56,538 nt of DNA from Puniceicoccales bacterium (GCA_031278455.1 JAITKJ010000023.1:1-56538), one strand, 5' to 3'. Positions 19,939-30,085 are shown, counted from the first letter of the stretch. Notes: generated from the letters alone by a model not told the origin. Program-made: numbers and translations.

Positions 19939-19970
19939 TTGACATATATCTCAAAAGTAGGTCTACTTTT
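19939..19970 (+). promoter_or_regulatory. Promoter with overlapping palindrome
   Basis: A perfect TTGACA (19939-19944) is followed 17 bases later by TCTACT (19962-19967), a weak -10. The palindrome AAAAGTAG-GT-CTACTTTT (19953-19970) covers the spacer end and the -10. A dimeric repressor bound here would block the promoter of the small membrane-protein gene. This is inference from sequence only. Confidence 0.4.
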
Positions 19971-19976
19971 TTGCAA

Positions 19977-20327
19977 ATGGGTGTGCTGGTGTCAGATGAT
20001 ACAGCGAGTGCTGAACGCGGAGAATCGCTTGCGGAGTTAGAGACAATTACAGGATTGTACGCAAAAAAGGTCACGTCATTCAACATGCTTTCATCTGTAA
20101 TTGCGGCCTGTATTGGGATTATGGGAGTATTGTGGCTTGTTGCATATATTGCTCCGACACTTTTCAATGGAATTCCGATTCTTTTGAGCTTTTGCGGAGT
20201 TATGAATTGGGTTTTTCCAATATCGTCTTCCGTATTTTTTCTGTGCGCAGCTTTAGCGCGAGTCTTTACGATTTTAAATGAAAGGATGGCGGAAAAAGTA
20301 GCCGCCCTCCAAAAAAAGACATCGTAG
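19977..20327 (+). CDS. Small two-helix membrane protein, unknown function
   Basis: About 116 residues. Acidic N-terminus (SAERGESLAELETITGLYAKK), two hydrophobic segments at about 36-58 and 66-92, then a charged C-terminal helix (NERMAEKVAALQKK). The architecture resembles small holin-like or phage-shock-type proteins, but I recognise no family. It is divergently placed from trxA and has its own promoter-like sequence. The reverse strand is also open across this region but gives a less protein-like sequence. Confidence 0.55.
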   Translation: MGVLVSDDTASAERGESLAELETITGLYAKKVTSFNMLSSVIAACIGIMGVLWLVAYIAPTLFNGIPILLSFCGVMNWVFPISSSVFFLCAALARVFTILNERMAEKVAALQKKTS

Positions 20328-20435
20328 GGCGGAGACCCGATTTGTAGACATTGATAGCGAATGATCCCATGTGAGCGTATGCCCACAGGTTCGGTTTATA
20401 TTTGCGATTAGTAAATTAGGTTCCACCGTTGTCCC

Positions 20436-21470
20436 ATGAATTTTACGCAGGATGACCTAGTCGCATTCCTTCAGCCGAAGGCCGTGATCGGTTACTACGG
20501 CGGCACCATCAGGGGTGTTTCTGCTCTCGATACGGCCAAAGAAGGTGATATCGCCTTTTTCAGCAACAGGAAATATGTTGCTCATGTTGCAAGTTCGCGC
20601 GCTTCTATCGTCCTGGTTCCAGAAAATTTTGATGGATGCCATGATGTTTCCAGAGCCTATTTCAAAGTGCCGAACCCATCATGGGCATTTGCAAAAGTGT
20701 GTGCCGTCGTCGAAAAAGAACGGGCACCAACAGCGCCAACGGGAATACATCCAACTGCCATCGTTGATGTGTCGGCGGAAATCGCGCCTGGCGTGTACAT
20801 CGGTCCTTTTGCAGTCGTTGATGCTAATGTTTCCATCGGGTATGGCGTCCGCATTGGAGCCCACTGCGTTGTTGGGCGCGGGTGTCATATTGGCGAAAAC
20901 ACGTGTATTAACCCCAGGGCAACCCTCTATGCAAATTGCTGGGTAGGGAACAATGTTATCATTCACAGCGGAGCAGTCATCGGTTCGGATGGTTTTGGTT
21001 ACGAAACCATTGATGGGATCCATCACAAACTCCCCCACATTGGGAACGTAATCATCGAAGATAATGTGGAAATTGGTGCCAATACAGCCATCGACCGGGC
21101 CCGCTTTGCAGAAACTCGCATTGGTTCGGGCACAAAAATCGATAACCTTGTCCAAGTCGGCCACAATGTCCGTGTTGGCAGCGATTGTCTGATCGTTTCC
21201 CAGGCAGGTATTGCAGGAAGTTCGACACTTGGGCACCATGTGGTCCTTGGCGGGCAGGCCGGAATTGCTGGACATGTGCACATCGGCGATGGCGTGCAAA
21301 TTGCTGCTCAATGCGGTGTCCCGGGAAACGTCCCAGGCGGAAATGTTCTCCGCGGTACACCGCCAATGCCAATTAATGAGGCTAACCGTTTCTATGTCCT
21401 TCGAAAGCATATTCCAAAGCTTTTTAAGCGGGTTGAAGCACTTGAAAAAAAATCACAACCGTATCCATGA
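20436..21470 (+). CDS. lpxD: UDP-3-O-acylglucosamine N-acyltransferase
   Basis: 344 residues, full length. Transfers the second acyl chain in lipid A synthesis, cytosolic face. The N-terminal substrate-binding domain (about 1-100) is followed by a left-handed beta-helix built of hexapeptide repeats, for example [14 protein letters not shown] and [11 protein letters not shown]. The catalytic His lies in VGHNVRVG or nearby, and the C-terminal helix reads [15 protein letters not shown]. lpxA and fabZ are not adjacent. It shows that the organism makes LPS. Confidence 0.96.
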   Translation: MNFTQDDLVAFLQPKAVIGYYGGTIRGVSALDTAKEGDIAFFSNRKYVAHVASSRASIVLVPENFDGCHDVSRAYFKVPNPSWAFAKVCAVVEKERAPTAPTGIHPTAIVDVSAEIAPGVYIGPFAVVDANVSIGYGVRIGAHCVVGRGCHIGENTCINPRATLYANCWVGNNVIIHSGAVIGSDGFGYETIDGIHHKLPHIGNVIIEDNVEIGANTAIDRARFAETRIGSGTKIDNLVQVGHNVRVGSDCLIVSQAGIAGSSTLGHHVVLGGQAGIAGHVHIGDGVQIAAQCGVPGNVPGGNVLRGTPPMPINEANRFYVLRKHIPKLFKRVEALEKKSQPYP

Positions 21471-21548
21471 TCTATTGGAGGCGGTAATTTTTGGGGCGAA
21501 GAGATTCTGGTTGCCAGGAAGACACGAGAGACTTTTCAGGAATCATTT

Positions 21549-23171
21549 ATGGCGAAAAAATGGCTGTTTACTCTATGCGGATTATTGATCATTTGCGGAT
21601 TGCCGTTTGTCGTACGCAAAAAGGGTCGCGCCATCGATGCCCAGGGAGATGATACGATTGTCATTCTGGTGGCGCACAATGAAAATATACGTCATGAGTT
21701 GGAGCGCGGATTTAGTGCATGGTATAAAAAAAGGACTGGGCGGGCGGTTTTTGTGGATTGGCGCTATCTGGGCGGAATTAGCGAGATTGTTCGTTATTTG
21801 GATAGTGTCTACACAAGCGCATTCCGCTATCACTGGGAAAAAGAATTAAATCGCCAGTGGAACTCGGAAATCGCACAAATCTTTGCAAACCGCTCAAATG
21901 AGCCTTCTGACGGGAAGACCGCCACTGAATTGGAAGTGTGTGCCGCATTCTATGGTTCGAATGTTTCTTCGGGGATCGATATTTTTTTTGGCGGTGGAGT
22001 TAGTGAGTTTGTAAAAATGGCGAATCGGGGAATTTTGGTAGATTCTGGATTTTTACGGGAACATCCGGAATTTTTTACTCAGGATGTCATTCCGCGATAT
22101 TTCGCCGGGAGTGATCTTTTGGATATTGGTGGTCGCTGGTTTGGGAGTGTGCTATCTGCCTTTGGAATTATTTACAATTCCGATGCGCTTGCCGCAAAAG
22201 GTTTAGATCAGACTGATGTTTTCCAATGGGAACAACTTGCCGCACCACAGCTCATCGGCGCAATTACCTTGGCTGATCCGACGAAGAGTAGTGCTCTGCT
22301 GAAGGCTCTCGAAATGATTGTGCAGCAACAAATCATGTTCGCCTTGTGCGGTAAAAGTGGGCCAGTTGCCGAAAATGCGGCCATACATGCCGGCTGGTTA
22401 CGTGGGCTGCAAATTATCCAACTTATTTCAGGGAATACGCGATATTTTGCCGATACGCCATCTAAAATGATTTTGGATGTTGGTGCCGGAAATAGTATCG
22501 TTGGAATTATTGTTGATTTTATGGGGGAGGCGCAGTGCGCTGCGGAAAACGCCCGCTGTGGATATGAGCGCATGGGATTTGTTATTCCGCGGAATGGATC
22601 CGCCATAAGCCCAGATCCCATAGGGATTTTGCGTGGCGCACCAAATATGCCCGTTGCTAAGTATTTTTTGGAATACATTTTCAGCGAAGACGGGCAGAAG
22701 GTATTTGCATTTAATGCCGGAGCTCCTAACGGCCCAATGGATCACACATTATACCGTCGACCAATTAACAAGCGGATCTATGCCCCTGAATTCGCGGTTT
22801 ATCGCACCAGTAGCGATGATCCGTATGCTAGTTTATCCGAGTTCGACTTCCATCCAGAGTGGACTGCACCAGTGTACAACGCTTTAAAGTGGATTGTTAA
22901 ATTTGCATTTATCATTCCACATCAGGAACTTATTTCCGCGTGGAAAGAAATTGTAGCTGCAAAAGCCGAAGGGCGGACTGATGATGCCGCAGCAGCACAA
23001 GAAATTTTAGGCGATTTTTCGGATTTCGAATACGATGTCGCCAATAAGACCCTGGCGGACGTTTTAAGCCAAGCTAATCCGGCGGCGGCGCTTTCCGCCC
23101 AGCGCAAAATTGTTCGTCGATTTCAAGCACAATATACACGCGCCATGCGCAGAGCCATGGGCCACCGCTAG
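21549..23171 (+). CDS. Extracellular solute-binding protein (family 1 type)
   Basis: 540 residues. An N-terminal hydrophobic segment (KKWLFTLCGLLIICGLPFVV) acts as signal or anchor. The rest resembles iron/spermidine-type periplasmic binding proteins: DIFFGGGVSEFVKMANRGIL, FGIIYNSDALAAKGL, and GIIVDFMGE followed by a C-terminal lobe with PNMPVAKYFLEYIFSEDGQKVF. Its length exceeds the usual 330-440 residues. No cognate permease or ATPase is adjacent, so the substrate cannot be assigned; the lone OppC-type permease at 18689 belongs to a different transporter class. Confidence 0.75.
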   Translation: MAKKWLFTLCGLLIICGLPFVVRKKGRAIDAQGDDTIVILVAHNENIRHELERGFSAWYKKRTGRAVFVDWRYLGGISEIVRYLDSVYTSAFRYHWEKELNRQWNSEIAQIFANRSNEPSDGKTATELEVCAAFYGSNVSSGIDIFFGGGVSEFVKMANRGILVDSGFLREHPEFFTQDVIPRYFAGSDLLDIGGRWFGSVLSAFGIIYNSDALAAKGLDQTDVFQWEQLAAPQLIGAITLADPTKSSALLKALEMIVQQQIMFALCGKSGPVAENAAIHAGWLRGLQIIQLISGNTRYFADTPSKMILDVGAGNSIVGIIVDFMGEAQCAAENARCGYERMGFVIPRNGSAISPDPIGILRGAPNMPVAKYFLEYIFSEDGQKVFAFNAGAPNGPMDHTLYRRPINKRIYAPEFAVYRTSSDDPYASLSEFDFHPEWTAPVYNALKWIVKFAFIIPHQELISAWKEIVAAKAEGRTDDAAAAQEILGDFSDFEYDVANKTLADVLSQANPAAALSAQRKIVRRFQAQYTRAMRRAMGHR

Positions 23172-23263
23172 CAACCGTCATAATGTGACATGCAAAGTTT
23201 CATGAAAAGGCCGTTGACACTGATTCAGTATTGGATTCATTGGCTGGTGGAGTTCTCTTTATT

Positions 23264-23713
23264 ATGGGTGATGTGCTGTGCGTTGTTAGCCGTCGGGACA
23301 ATCGCGTATTGGCTATGCAACTTATTTATGCCTACGAGACTTCAGGACATGTTTCATTTGATTCGCTTTGGATGGACTTGGTGGATATGCTTGGGCTTGC
23401 CGTAGAGCAATACGATTTTGCCAAATCGCTAGCTTGTGGGACATTGAAGTATCTACGCGAAGTTGATGGCCAGATCGATGGCATGCTCATTCGTTGGAAT
23501 TTTAGCCGCTTGGCAAAGGTTGATTTAGCCATTTTGCGCCTGGCATTTTATGAAATGCTATATTGCGAAAACATTCCACATGTTGTTACTATTAATGAGG
23601 CAATTGAGCTTGGAAAACAATACTCGTCGGACGATTCTAAGCGGATCATAAACGGAATATTGGATCAATTGCGTAAGGAGAAATGCGTATCGGTAACATC
23701 CGGCAAGTCCTAG
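23264..23713 (+). CDS. nusB: Transcription antitermination factor NusB
   Basis: About 149 residues. SRRDNRVLAMQLIYAYE matches the Arg-rich NusB N-terminus, and LAKVDLAILRLAFYEMLY and VVTINEAIELGKQYSSDDS are the conserved core helices. NusB with NusE binds boxA of rRNA transcripts. Start choice: ATG at 23264; the frame also has an upstream TTG. A GTG at 23273 is another option. Confidence 0.92.
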   Translation: MGDVLCVVSRRDNRVLAMQLIYAYETSGHVSFDSLWMDLVDMLGLAVEQYDFAKSLACGTLKYLREVDGQIDGMLIRWNFSRLAKVDLAILRLAFYEMLYCENIPHVVTINEAIELGKQYSSDDSKRIINGILDQLRKEKCVSVTSGKS

Positions 23714-23734
23714 CATTCATTTTGGCATATATTC

Positions 23735-24904
23735 TTAGGTGTTCTCTGAATTTCTTTTTGCGCCGAAGAGATTCATTGGCCCGTTGGTTTCCGAATGTTC
23801 ATCCGCGTCGGATTCTTCGCCTTTTCCAGAAATAGATGACGTTCCGGGATCTTTGCGTGTGGTTTGCTCCTTTTGTTTTGGAGTTTGTGTTTGTTGGCTT
23901 TGTTTTGATGGCGACGCCGGTTGATTTTTTTTAAAAGTTTGCGACTGACAAACCTCTCTGCGCTCTTGTTGCTTCATAATTTCCTTATAACGCTGGGTCA
24001 TGTTAAGGATTCGCGTTGCTTTCTTTTTGGCATATGCTGGTGTGGCAGGATCGAGGACGGCGTGAGCTAGCCCGCCTTGCCATGTGGGGCCACGCAGTTC
24101 AGGGCCGTCGCGTAAATCCAGAAGTGCAAAAATGCTCATCATTACTCCGAGGATGGCTTTTCCTGTCTCTTCAGGAGTATGGCTCCGTAAATTACCTGCC
24201 ATTTCTTGTATTTCACTGGCAAAATCCAATTCATGCGCATCGGTGGCAACTTCTCTTGCTGCCATGGCGGCATCAAAGGCTTTTTCCATGGCATCAACGG
24301 CCCGCTCATTGGCTCCAAAATCATTTCCTTGGAGCGACTCCATGGCGCGTTCAAATCCATCACGGATAAGTTCGAGTGCCGAACGCATATCGGAGGTGAT
24401 ATCCTCTTGAGAAAGATGCCGATCGATGGTGTCAATTACCTCTCGAGAGGTAAGCTGCAAACCTTCTGGCGGTTCTTCCACAAATGTTTCTACATCAATT
24501 ACGAAATTACCATCCTCCGTTCCGCGGGAACTCGGCCGAACTTCTGCGCTCGCAGACACGTCCTGAGGGGCAGCGGCGGCATTTTCGCCAAAGTTGCCTT
24601 CCGCTGGAGTTGGTGATGTACTTCTTGTCGCCGCTTCAACCGTTCTGTCGTCAGAATCATTGAAAATGATCTCATCATTCGGGCTAGAAAGTGGGACGGA
24701 GCAATTGGCCAAAATTAGGCAAGCCCCAAAAATTGCACTTTCATCGTTGTTTGGGCTAAATGCGTTTACCGTAGCAAACTCTCGCATCATTCCATCGACG
24801 GACGGTACGTCCGACCTGTCGCGTGTTTTGTTCGTGCTGTTACCGATTTGAATGCTTGATGGCGAAACGGCACCCGCCAACGTAGGACCACCAATACCTT
24901 CCAT
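23735..24904 (-). CDS. Unknown low-complexity protein, candidate secreted factor
   Basis: 389 residues; no family recognised. The N-terminal 30 residues are rich in Ser, Thr, Gly and Asn with few hydrophobics (MEGIGGPTLAGAVSPSSIQI), as seen in many type III or other non-Sec secreted proteins. Residues 90-150 are low-complexity and acidic. Residues 160-320 form a likely all-helical domain (REVIDTIDRHLSQEDI, AVDAMEKAFDAAMAAREVA). The C-terminal 70 residues are Gln/Lys/Ser-rich (SPSKQSQQTQTPKQKEQ). Its position beside the EamA transporter and the 1371-residue protein suggests a host-interaction role, which is a guess. Confidence 0.55.
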   Translation of the reverse strand: MEGIGGPTLAGAVSPSSIQIGNSTNKTRDRSDVPSVDGMMREFATVNAFSPNNDESAIFGACLILANCSVPLSSPNDEIIFNDSDDRTVEAATRSTSPTPAEGNFGENAAAAPQDVSASAEVRPSSRGTEDGNFVIDVETFVEEPPEGLQLTSREVIDTIDRHLSQEDITSDMRSALELIRDGFERAMESLQGNDFGANERAVDAMEKAFDAAMAAREVATDAHELDFASEIQEMAGNLRSHTPEETGKAILGVMMSIFALLDLRDGPELRGPTWQGGLAHAVLDPATPAYAKKKATRILNMTQRYKEIMKQQERREVCQSQTFKKNQPASPSKQSQQTQTPKQKEQTTRKDPGTSSISGKGEESDADEHSETNGPMNLFGAKRNSENT

Positions 24905-25028
24905 CGCAAACAGAGTTTAGCACGAATAAAGGACGAAGCAAGGCGTTTTTACGCGCAATTTACATTTTTGCAGAAGGCATACTTTTTGCAATGTGTATGG
25001 CGGCAACATGCCATATGTTTAATGGTTA

Positions 25029-25901
25029 TTATTTACAGCAACATATCTTATTAGGGCGAAATTCGCCACATGCTAAAAAGAGCGTTGCAGGGATTATAAT
25101 TGCCGCCCCTAAAAGCGTTGACAAACTCGGTGTCTCGCCAAAAAAAAGATATCCGCTTCCAACGCTCAACGCAAACTCTAAATAACGCCAAGGTGCGGTT
25201 GTCGAGGCGTCGATAATTCTGAAGCAGCGAATAATGCAAAAAAACAATAGATTTGCGCTGACTCCGACGGTGGCCACAATAACCCACAACTTAGTGGACA
25301 TGGGATGCCATAGAAAGATCGCAGGAAGACTCGTAAAAAAAGTAATCCCAAGCGCAGTGTAAAAAAGTGTGGCAAGCATGGACTCTTTGTTGGCGAATTT
25401 TTTATTGACAATATCAACGCTAGCAAATAACATGACGGAAAGAAATAATGGAATAATTGCAGTATTAAAACTATGAGCGGTAGGTTCGGCCACGAGTACG
25501 ATACCCAAAAACCCAATTAGCGTTGCTGTTAATCGGCTTTTTGTGAAGCGCTCGCCTAGAAAAAAATGTGCCAAAAATAATAAAATAAGTGGATTAGAAA
25601 ATTCGATGATGGAGGCCATAGGTAGTGTGGCTTTTTGAAGTCCAAGACACCAGAGCAACATTGCTGCACACAATATGCAGCTGCGAAAGAGATGTACTTC
25701 CGGACGCGTGGTGCATAATTCTCGGCGTCTCTTATACGCAAGTGGCAGCAACCAAATTGTTGCAAAAAAGAAACGCAAAAAAATGACCTGAATGGGATTT
25801 ACCTGGCCCCCTAAATACTTCATCCCGCAGTCACCAATTTGACAAAAAATGAGATGCAAAAAGAACCAAAAAATTCCACGGAATCCAACATATCTTGGCA
25901 T
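25029..25901 (-). CDS. EamA-family (DMT) transporter
   Basis: About 290 residues with ten hydrophobic segments and the internal duplication of the drug/metabolite transporter superfamily. PIQVIFLRFFFATIWLLPLA marks the first repeat and NLLFFCIIRCFRIIDASTTA the second, ending in an AAIIIPATLFLA helix. I start it at the ATG at 25901, because the longer frame would run into the 3' end of the next gene. In rickettsiae and chlamydiae, relatives import S-adenosylmethionine from the host; that could apply here but is not shown by the sequence. Confidence 0.85.
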   Translation of the reverse strand: MPRYVGFRGIFWFFLHLIFCQIGDCGMKYLGGQVNPIQVIFLRFFFATIWLLPLAYKRRRELCTTRPEVHLFRSCILCAAMLLWCLGLQKATLPMASIIEFSNPLILLFLAHFFLGERFTKSRLTATLIGFLGIVLVAEPTAHSFNTAIIPLFLSVMLFASVDIVNKKFANKESMLATLFYTALGITFFTSLPAIFLWHPMSTKLWVIVATVGVSANLLFFCIIRCFRIIDASTTAPWRYLEFALSVGSGYLFFGETPSLSTLLGAAIIIPATLFLACGEFRPNKICCCK

Positions 25902-25969
25902 GTCTCGGAGATGGTCAATTTGACTGGCGTAGTCAACGCCATTTTCGCAGGTCAATGCCCAGAACGCTA

Positions 25970-28900
25970 CTACATTCTTGTATGCCCGGCGGCATGACAT
26001 GAATACATTTGCCCATAATTTGGTCCGAACCTTGGATCCCATATCAGCTTTTTCTCGTCTGGACAAATTGCACTGATAGATAAATCGGGACGTGCACGAA
26101 ATAGAATTTCTGCCAAATTTGGAGTAAAGCTAGCGGAAAATCGACCAAGTTCTAGCCTCTTCAGCGCCTTAACATTTCGTAAGGCAAATAATTCATCGGC
26201 CGTAATCTTGTTGCCCCAAAGAAAGTTAAATGTGATAGCTTCCAGCTTTTGGCATTGGGCCAGGTCGGCGATGTTTTCGACGCGTACTTTTGCCCCGCCA
26301 ACCATGGCTATCCAGCCATTGTCATCGCGTTCGGTAATTTCGATTTCCGTAGCATTTAATACTGCGTCATCGAGTATCCCCACTAGCGGCGTGACGCCCG
26401 GCGATTCGCCAATAAATATATCCAAATATTGGTCAAACAATGCTTGTGCGCCGGATTCGTTGCGCTCAGCGGCCACGGCCAAGGCTATGCGCCCGCTGAC
26501 ACCGATTGTGGACATGCCAATAAGTGTATCAAGTGCTTCTTGATATTGTGCGGTATCCTTTTTGTCGGCTTTCTCTTTGGCAATTACTGCCACATAAGAA
26601 GTAATCGATTCCAATAATTCATTTTGGGCAGTTTGCATTGCGTCTTTTTTTTGCTTTGCCGCCTTATTTAAGGCGCCATGAATCCGGTTGGCTCTATCGT
26701 CTGATTGTTCTCTGGGAAATTCTCTAACTATATCATTAAATTCGTTTCTGGTTAACTCGGCAACAGCTGCCCCTCCCATCGAAGCCAAAGGAACAGCTAC
26801 GCCCCCATTCAACAGATTTTCTGTGGTCGCGGCAAAGGTTTTTTCTTTAAAGATCAACATTTCCCGAAGGCCAATTCTCGAAAACGGAACCTTGCGTTTC
26901 CTATAATAATTTGCTAGGCTGCTGACGGTTGAATCGCGGCGGTTTAACACAGCAAACTCTAACGGAGTACAGCCATTGTCCGCGCGCTTTGATAGGACGG
27001 CTGCCATATCCCCACTGGTCATCCCATCCAAAAAGGCAAAAAGTTGATTCGAGTGCTTACGCAACATTTCTTGTGCAAAATTTGCGTAACGTGGGCCGTT
27101 TGGTTCGTTCGCCAATAGGTACGGATGGCTTGTCGCTCCGCCGATGTATTGCGTATTTGCTTCGCCGTAGGTTGTCTCAGGTGGCATTTGGCCGAGTAGG
27201 AGGTAGCGTTTTGCCTGAGAATTTAAAGTTTGTCCTATTTCAGTAAGTATTTCCGGGATGCCGCCCGATTCCTGATAGTGGTGTCCAGCTTCGTGTCCGA
27301 TGGTCATCTGCCTAAATGTTTCGCTTTTGGTTAGCCGCGAAAAGAACGCCTGCGCGCGTACGCCATGTTGTTGGGCCAAATCGTTACAAATTTCCCACAA
27401 AACGGACCGATTCTCTTTGGTTTCAAAAATTTTTCTCCACACTGCTTCATCGGGCTGGCCAGGATTAGATAGCGCATCGGAACATATTTCATAAATTACA
27501 CTCTTACTATTCGGTGGTAGATTAAATTCGCTGATAGCGGCCATGAGTTTACTGCCAATCCAAGGAATCTTTGAAAGCTCCCGCACAACTTTTGGGGTTT
27601 CAAGGAGCCCAACGAAGAAGTTGCGTACTCTTTGTTTGCTGGCCCTATCGGTGATCGCAGCTATTCGCATACTATCAAAAATTTGCGTGGCGTTTGGCGT
27701 TTGCATCAAATTAATGAATCTTTCCGGGCTTAGAATATCTTCTGGTCTCGTTGCCGCGCATGCTGCAGTGAGTCGTATGAATGGAAACCATAAATTTGAA
27801 CGCTGCATTACCGCGCAAAATACGCCAGGATCGTTAGCCATTTTGAGGAGAAAGTGCGGATCGGACACGCCACCATTCCACTCGGTTATCGTAATTTGAT
27901 TGCCAGATGCGTCGACATCACCGATTTCTTGATTCCCGCGGATTGAATAAAAGAAACTAAGTTCTTCTGGTCCGAACCATGATTTGTGTATTAATTTAAT
28001 GAATGCGCCTGGGTCTGAAAATTGTCGCTCAAGTAGCGTGCAACCGTCTTCGCTCTTGCAAAGAAATTTGAAAATTGATCCACTATTTAGCGACGCAATG
28101 AATTCTTCGCTCGGCATGGATGCGAGTTTTTCTTGCAAAATTTCACTGTCTGCATTATCTGACATAAGAAAACTTGCTATATCGATATTATTTTTGCCGA
28201 AACTTAAAATTTTAACAAATGCATCAGCTGGCAACTTTCGTAGTATTTGCAGCAATTTGGCCTTGTGATCTTTGGTGCCAACGCTCAATATTGTGTCCGT
28301 AAGTGTTAATCCCCATGGGCGTTTTTGCGAAAGCTCTCCGTATGCATTTTGTGGCGTTACCTTGTCGAGAGCTGCATCAATTTTTTCTGCGGTCATGGCT
28401 AAACGGTTTTTAATGGCTGCCTCATTCGCAGTTACTTGATCGTCCATTGTTTGTAAGGAATTATTCATCGAAATTCCATCGGGTGACCGCATTTTTGGGA
28501 GACCACGTAATCGCAGCACATCTGCGTCTGATAGATGAAGTAATACATTGCCACCAAGATGTAATCTTTGGAATAAGTTACGAGCCTCTTTCAGTTGATT
28601 CCATCGTATTAAACCTTCCATGTGGGCAATAATCGCCTGCATGTAGCTTGGAAATTCTTGGCTACTTGCAAGCGGACACTGGCCAAGTGGCATTGGGGGA
28701 ATAGGTTCCCGGTGGACCAATTCATTGATTTTTACTCCCGAGGCTTCGAGGTCTTTGGCGTACGAATCCCATGTACTAGGGGATACAAATGGCTTGATCC
28801 GTTCCAATAATGGGTGGACTCTGTTTAAAATCTCTTCGAGCATTTTGCAGCTTTCGGGAAATTGTTTGGCATAATGCCAAGCGTACGACTTGGGCGAGAT

Positions 28901-30085
28901 TATTAGTTGATTAACTACTGCATAAATGCCTTCTGGCGTATTAGAATCCAGCAATTTGTTCATTTCGCCATATCTGCGGGTGCCATCTTGGACGAATAAA
29001 CCAAAGCCGGGATGGCGGAATTCGAATTTTGTTTCATTGAATGAAATGCCAAATTCTCTACAGAGCGGTTCGGCAAAATCACGCCTTAACGATGAATCTA
29101 GCGGTAATAAATTTGGAAGTGATTTGCCATTTGTTCCTCGTAGTACTTTAATCAATGGCTCACGCAAACCAGATATTGAGAGGGCTTCCAATGCTTGCGT
29201 CAATTCACGGCCATATCCAAAAATTGATTCGATTTCTTCTCTTATTTCGTGGCATGTATGGTCGGTCTTTAGGAAAGTTGCCAATCGCGCCAATTCGTTG
29301 GGAAGCTTGCGAATGCGATCGCAAGTTATAAGATCATCGGTAAGGCATTTTTGCTTTAAAAAGAGTTCGATTTCGTCCGAGAGTGACAGTTTCGTTTCTG
29401 AAGATCGCATATTTGCCGCCTTGGCTTCGGGAATTATCGACGGAAAGGTTCTTTGAGTATATGTTTGACTTATGGCGGCAGAAATTCCCGGCTCGAGCAA
29501 TGGTTCTGTACTTCTGCCATCTGCAACCGTGCGTGCGCCTGCAGCCGTTTGTTCAATGGCAAGCTGGATCTTATTTTGCTCACAATAGCTATTGAATTGT
29601 TTTAAATTGGTGTCGTTTTCGCCAAGCCGTTGTGCCACGATGTCAACCATCAATTGCGCAAGGGTTATTGCTCCTGATGTATTGTCATGCAAAATATGCA
29701 CCTGGCTGTTTAAATGTTCATGCCGATCCGCGCGTTGAAAGAATTGCAAAACATTTTTTTGGGCATCTGCGCTCCCGGCCTTAACGACAAGCCCAATGAC
29801 TGGTATCTCCTGGTCGTTTGGTGTTTCAAGAAGTTTGCCAAACTGTTTAGAGTCTAATATACTTAAATTTTCGGCGATAAAATCGGCTGCTTCTGCTTCT
29901 TTTACGGCAACGGTTTGTGTTAAATTCCATGCCGCGAGGCAATTAATTGCATAGCTAAACGCGCCAGGAAATCCGCCCAGCCGATAGGCGTCGCCTAAAC
30001 CACCTAATGTAATGCTGACTTTTTGTTTTTCGGCATCCCCATGAGGATTCCAACGCACGCAACTTCTTCCAATTTCTATCGCCAT
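25970..30085 (-). CDS. Very large protein with HEAGH zinc-protease motif and LRR-like tail
   Basis: 1371 residues, no signal peptide, no recognised full-length family. HEAGHH at 931-936 fits the zincin HExxH motif, within IGHEAGHHYQESGG; the third zinc ligand is not clear. An ankyrin-like unit, DNGCTPLEFAVLNRRDSTV, follows at about 1040. The C-terminus has leucine-rich-repeat-like periodicity (CQKLEAITFNF, VKALKRLELGRF). The middle (about 230-920) is helical and includes phrases of similar shape such as DPGAFIKLIHKS, DPGVFCAVMQRS and SPERFINLMQT, suggesting degenerate helical repeats. Size and motif mix fit a host-directed effector; the protease call rests on the motif alone. Confidence 0.65.
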   Translation of the reverse strand: MAIEIGRSCVRWNPHGDAEKQKVSITLGGLGDAYRLGGFPGAFSYAINCLAAWNLTQTVAVKEAEAADFIAENLSILDSKQFGKLLETPNDQEIPVIGLVVKAGSADAQKNVLQFFQRADRHEHLNSQVHILHDNTSGAITLAQLMVDIVAQRLGENDTNLKQFNSYCEQNKIQLAIEQTAAGARTVADGRSTEPLLEPGISAAISQTYTQRTFPSIIPEAKAANMRSSETKLSLSDEIELFLKQKCLTDDLITCDRIRKLPNELARLATFLKTDHTCHEIREEIESIFGYGRELTQALEALSISGLREPLIKVLRGTNGKSLPNLLPLDSSLRRDFAEPLCREFGISFNETKFEFRHPGFGLFVQDGTRRYGEMNKLLDSNTPEGIYAVVNQLIISPKSYAWHYAKQFPESCKMLEEILNRVHPLLERIKPFVSPSTWDSYAKDLEASGVKINELVHREPIPPMPLGQCPLASSQEFPSYMQAIIAHMEGLIRWNQLKEARNLFQRLHLGGNVLLHLSDADVLRLRGLPKMRSPDGISMNNSLQTMDDQVTANEAAIKNRLAMTAEKIDAALDKVTPQNAYGELSQKRPWGLTLTDTILSVGTKDHKAKLLQILRKLPADAFVKILSFGKNNIDIASFLMSDNADSEILQEKLASMPSEEFIASLNSGSIFKFLCKSEDGCTLLERQFSDPGAFIKLIHKSWFGPEELSFFYSIRGNQEIGDVDASGNQITITEWNGGVSDPHFLLKMANDPGVFCAVMQRSNLWFPFIRLTAACAATRPEDILSPERFINLMQTPNATQIFDSMRIAAITDRASKQRVRNFFVGLLETPKVVRELSKIPWIGSKLMAAISEFNLPPNSKSVIYEICSDALSNPGQPDEAVWRKIFETKENRSVLWEICNDLAQQHGVRAQAFFSRLTKSETFRQMTIGHEAGHHYQESGGIPEILTEIGQTLNSQAKRYLLLGQMPPETTYGEANTQYIGGATSHPYLLANEPNGPRYANFAQEMLRKHSNQLFAFLDGMTSGDMAAVLSKRADNGCTPLEFAVLNRRDSTVSSLANYYRKRKVPFSRIGLREMLIFKEKTFAATTENLLNGGVAVPLASMGGAAVAELTRNEFNDIVREFPREQSDDRANRIHGALNKAAKQKKDAMQTAQNELLESITSYVAVIAKEKADKKDTAQYQEALDTLIGMSTIGVSGRIALAVAAERNESGAQALFDQYLDIFIGESPGVTPLVGILDDAVLNATEIEITERDDNGWIAMVGGAKVRVENIADLAQCQKLEAITFNFLWGNKITADELFALRNVKALKRLELGRFSASFTPNLAEILFRARPDLSISAICPDEKKLIWDPRFGPNYGQMYSCHAAGHTRM

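Noticed and set aside
19859..20386. 175-codon frame on the minus strand
   Set aside because: It opposes the small membrane-protein gene, covers the promoter region and trxA upstream sequence, and its composition is not protein-like.
20679..21410. 243-codon frame antisense to lpxD
   Set aside because: It arises from the regular hexapeptide coding pattern of lpxD.
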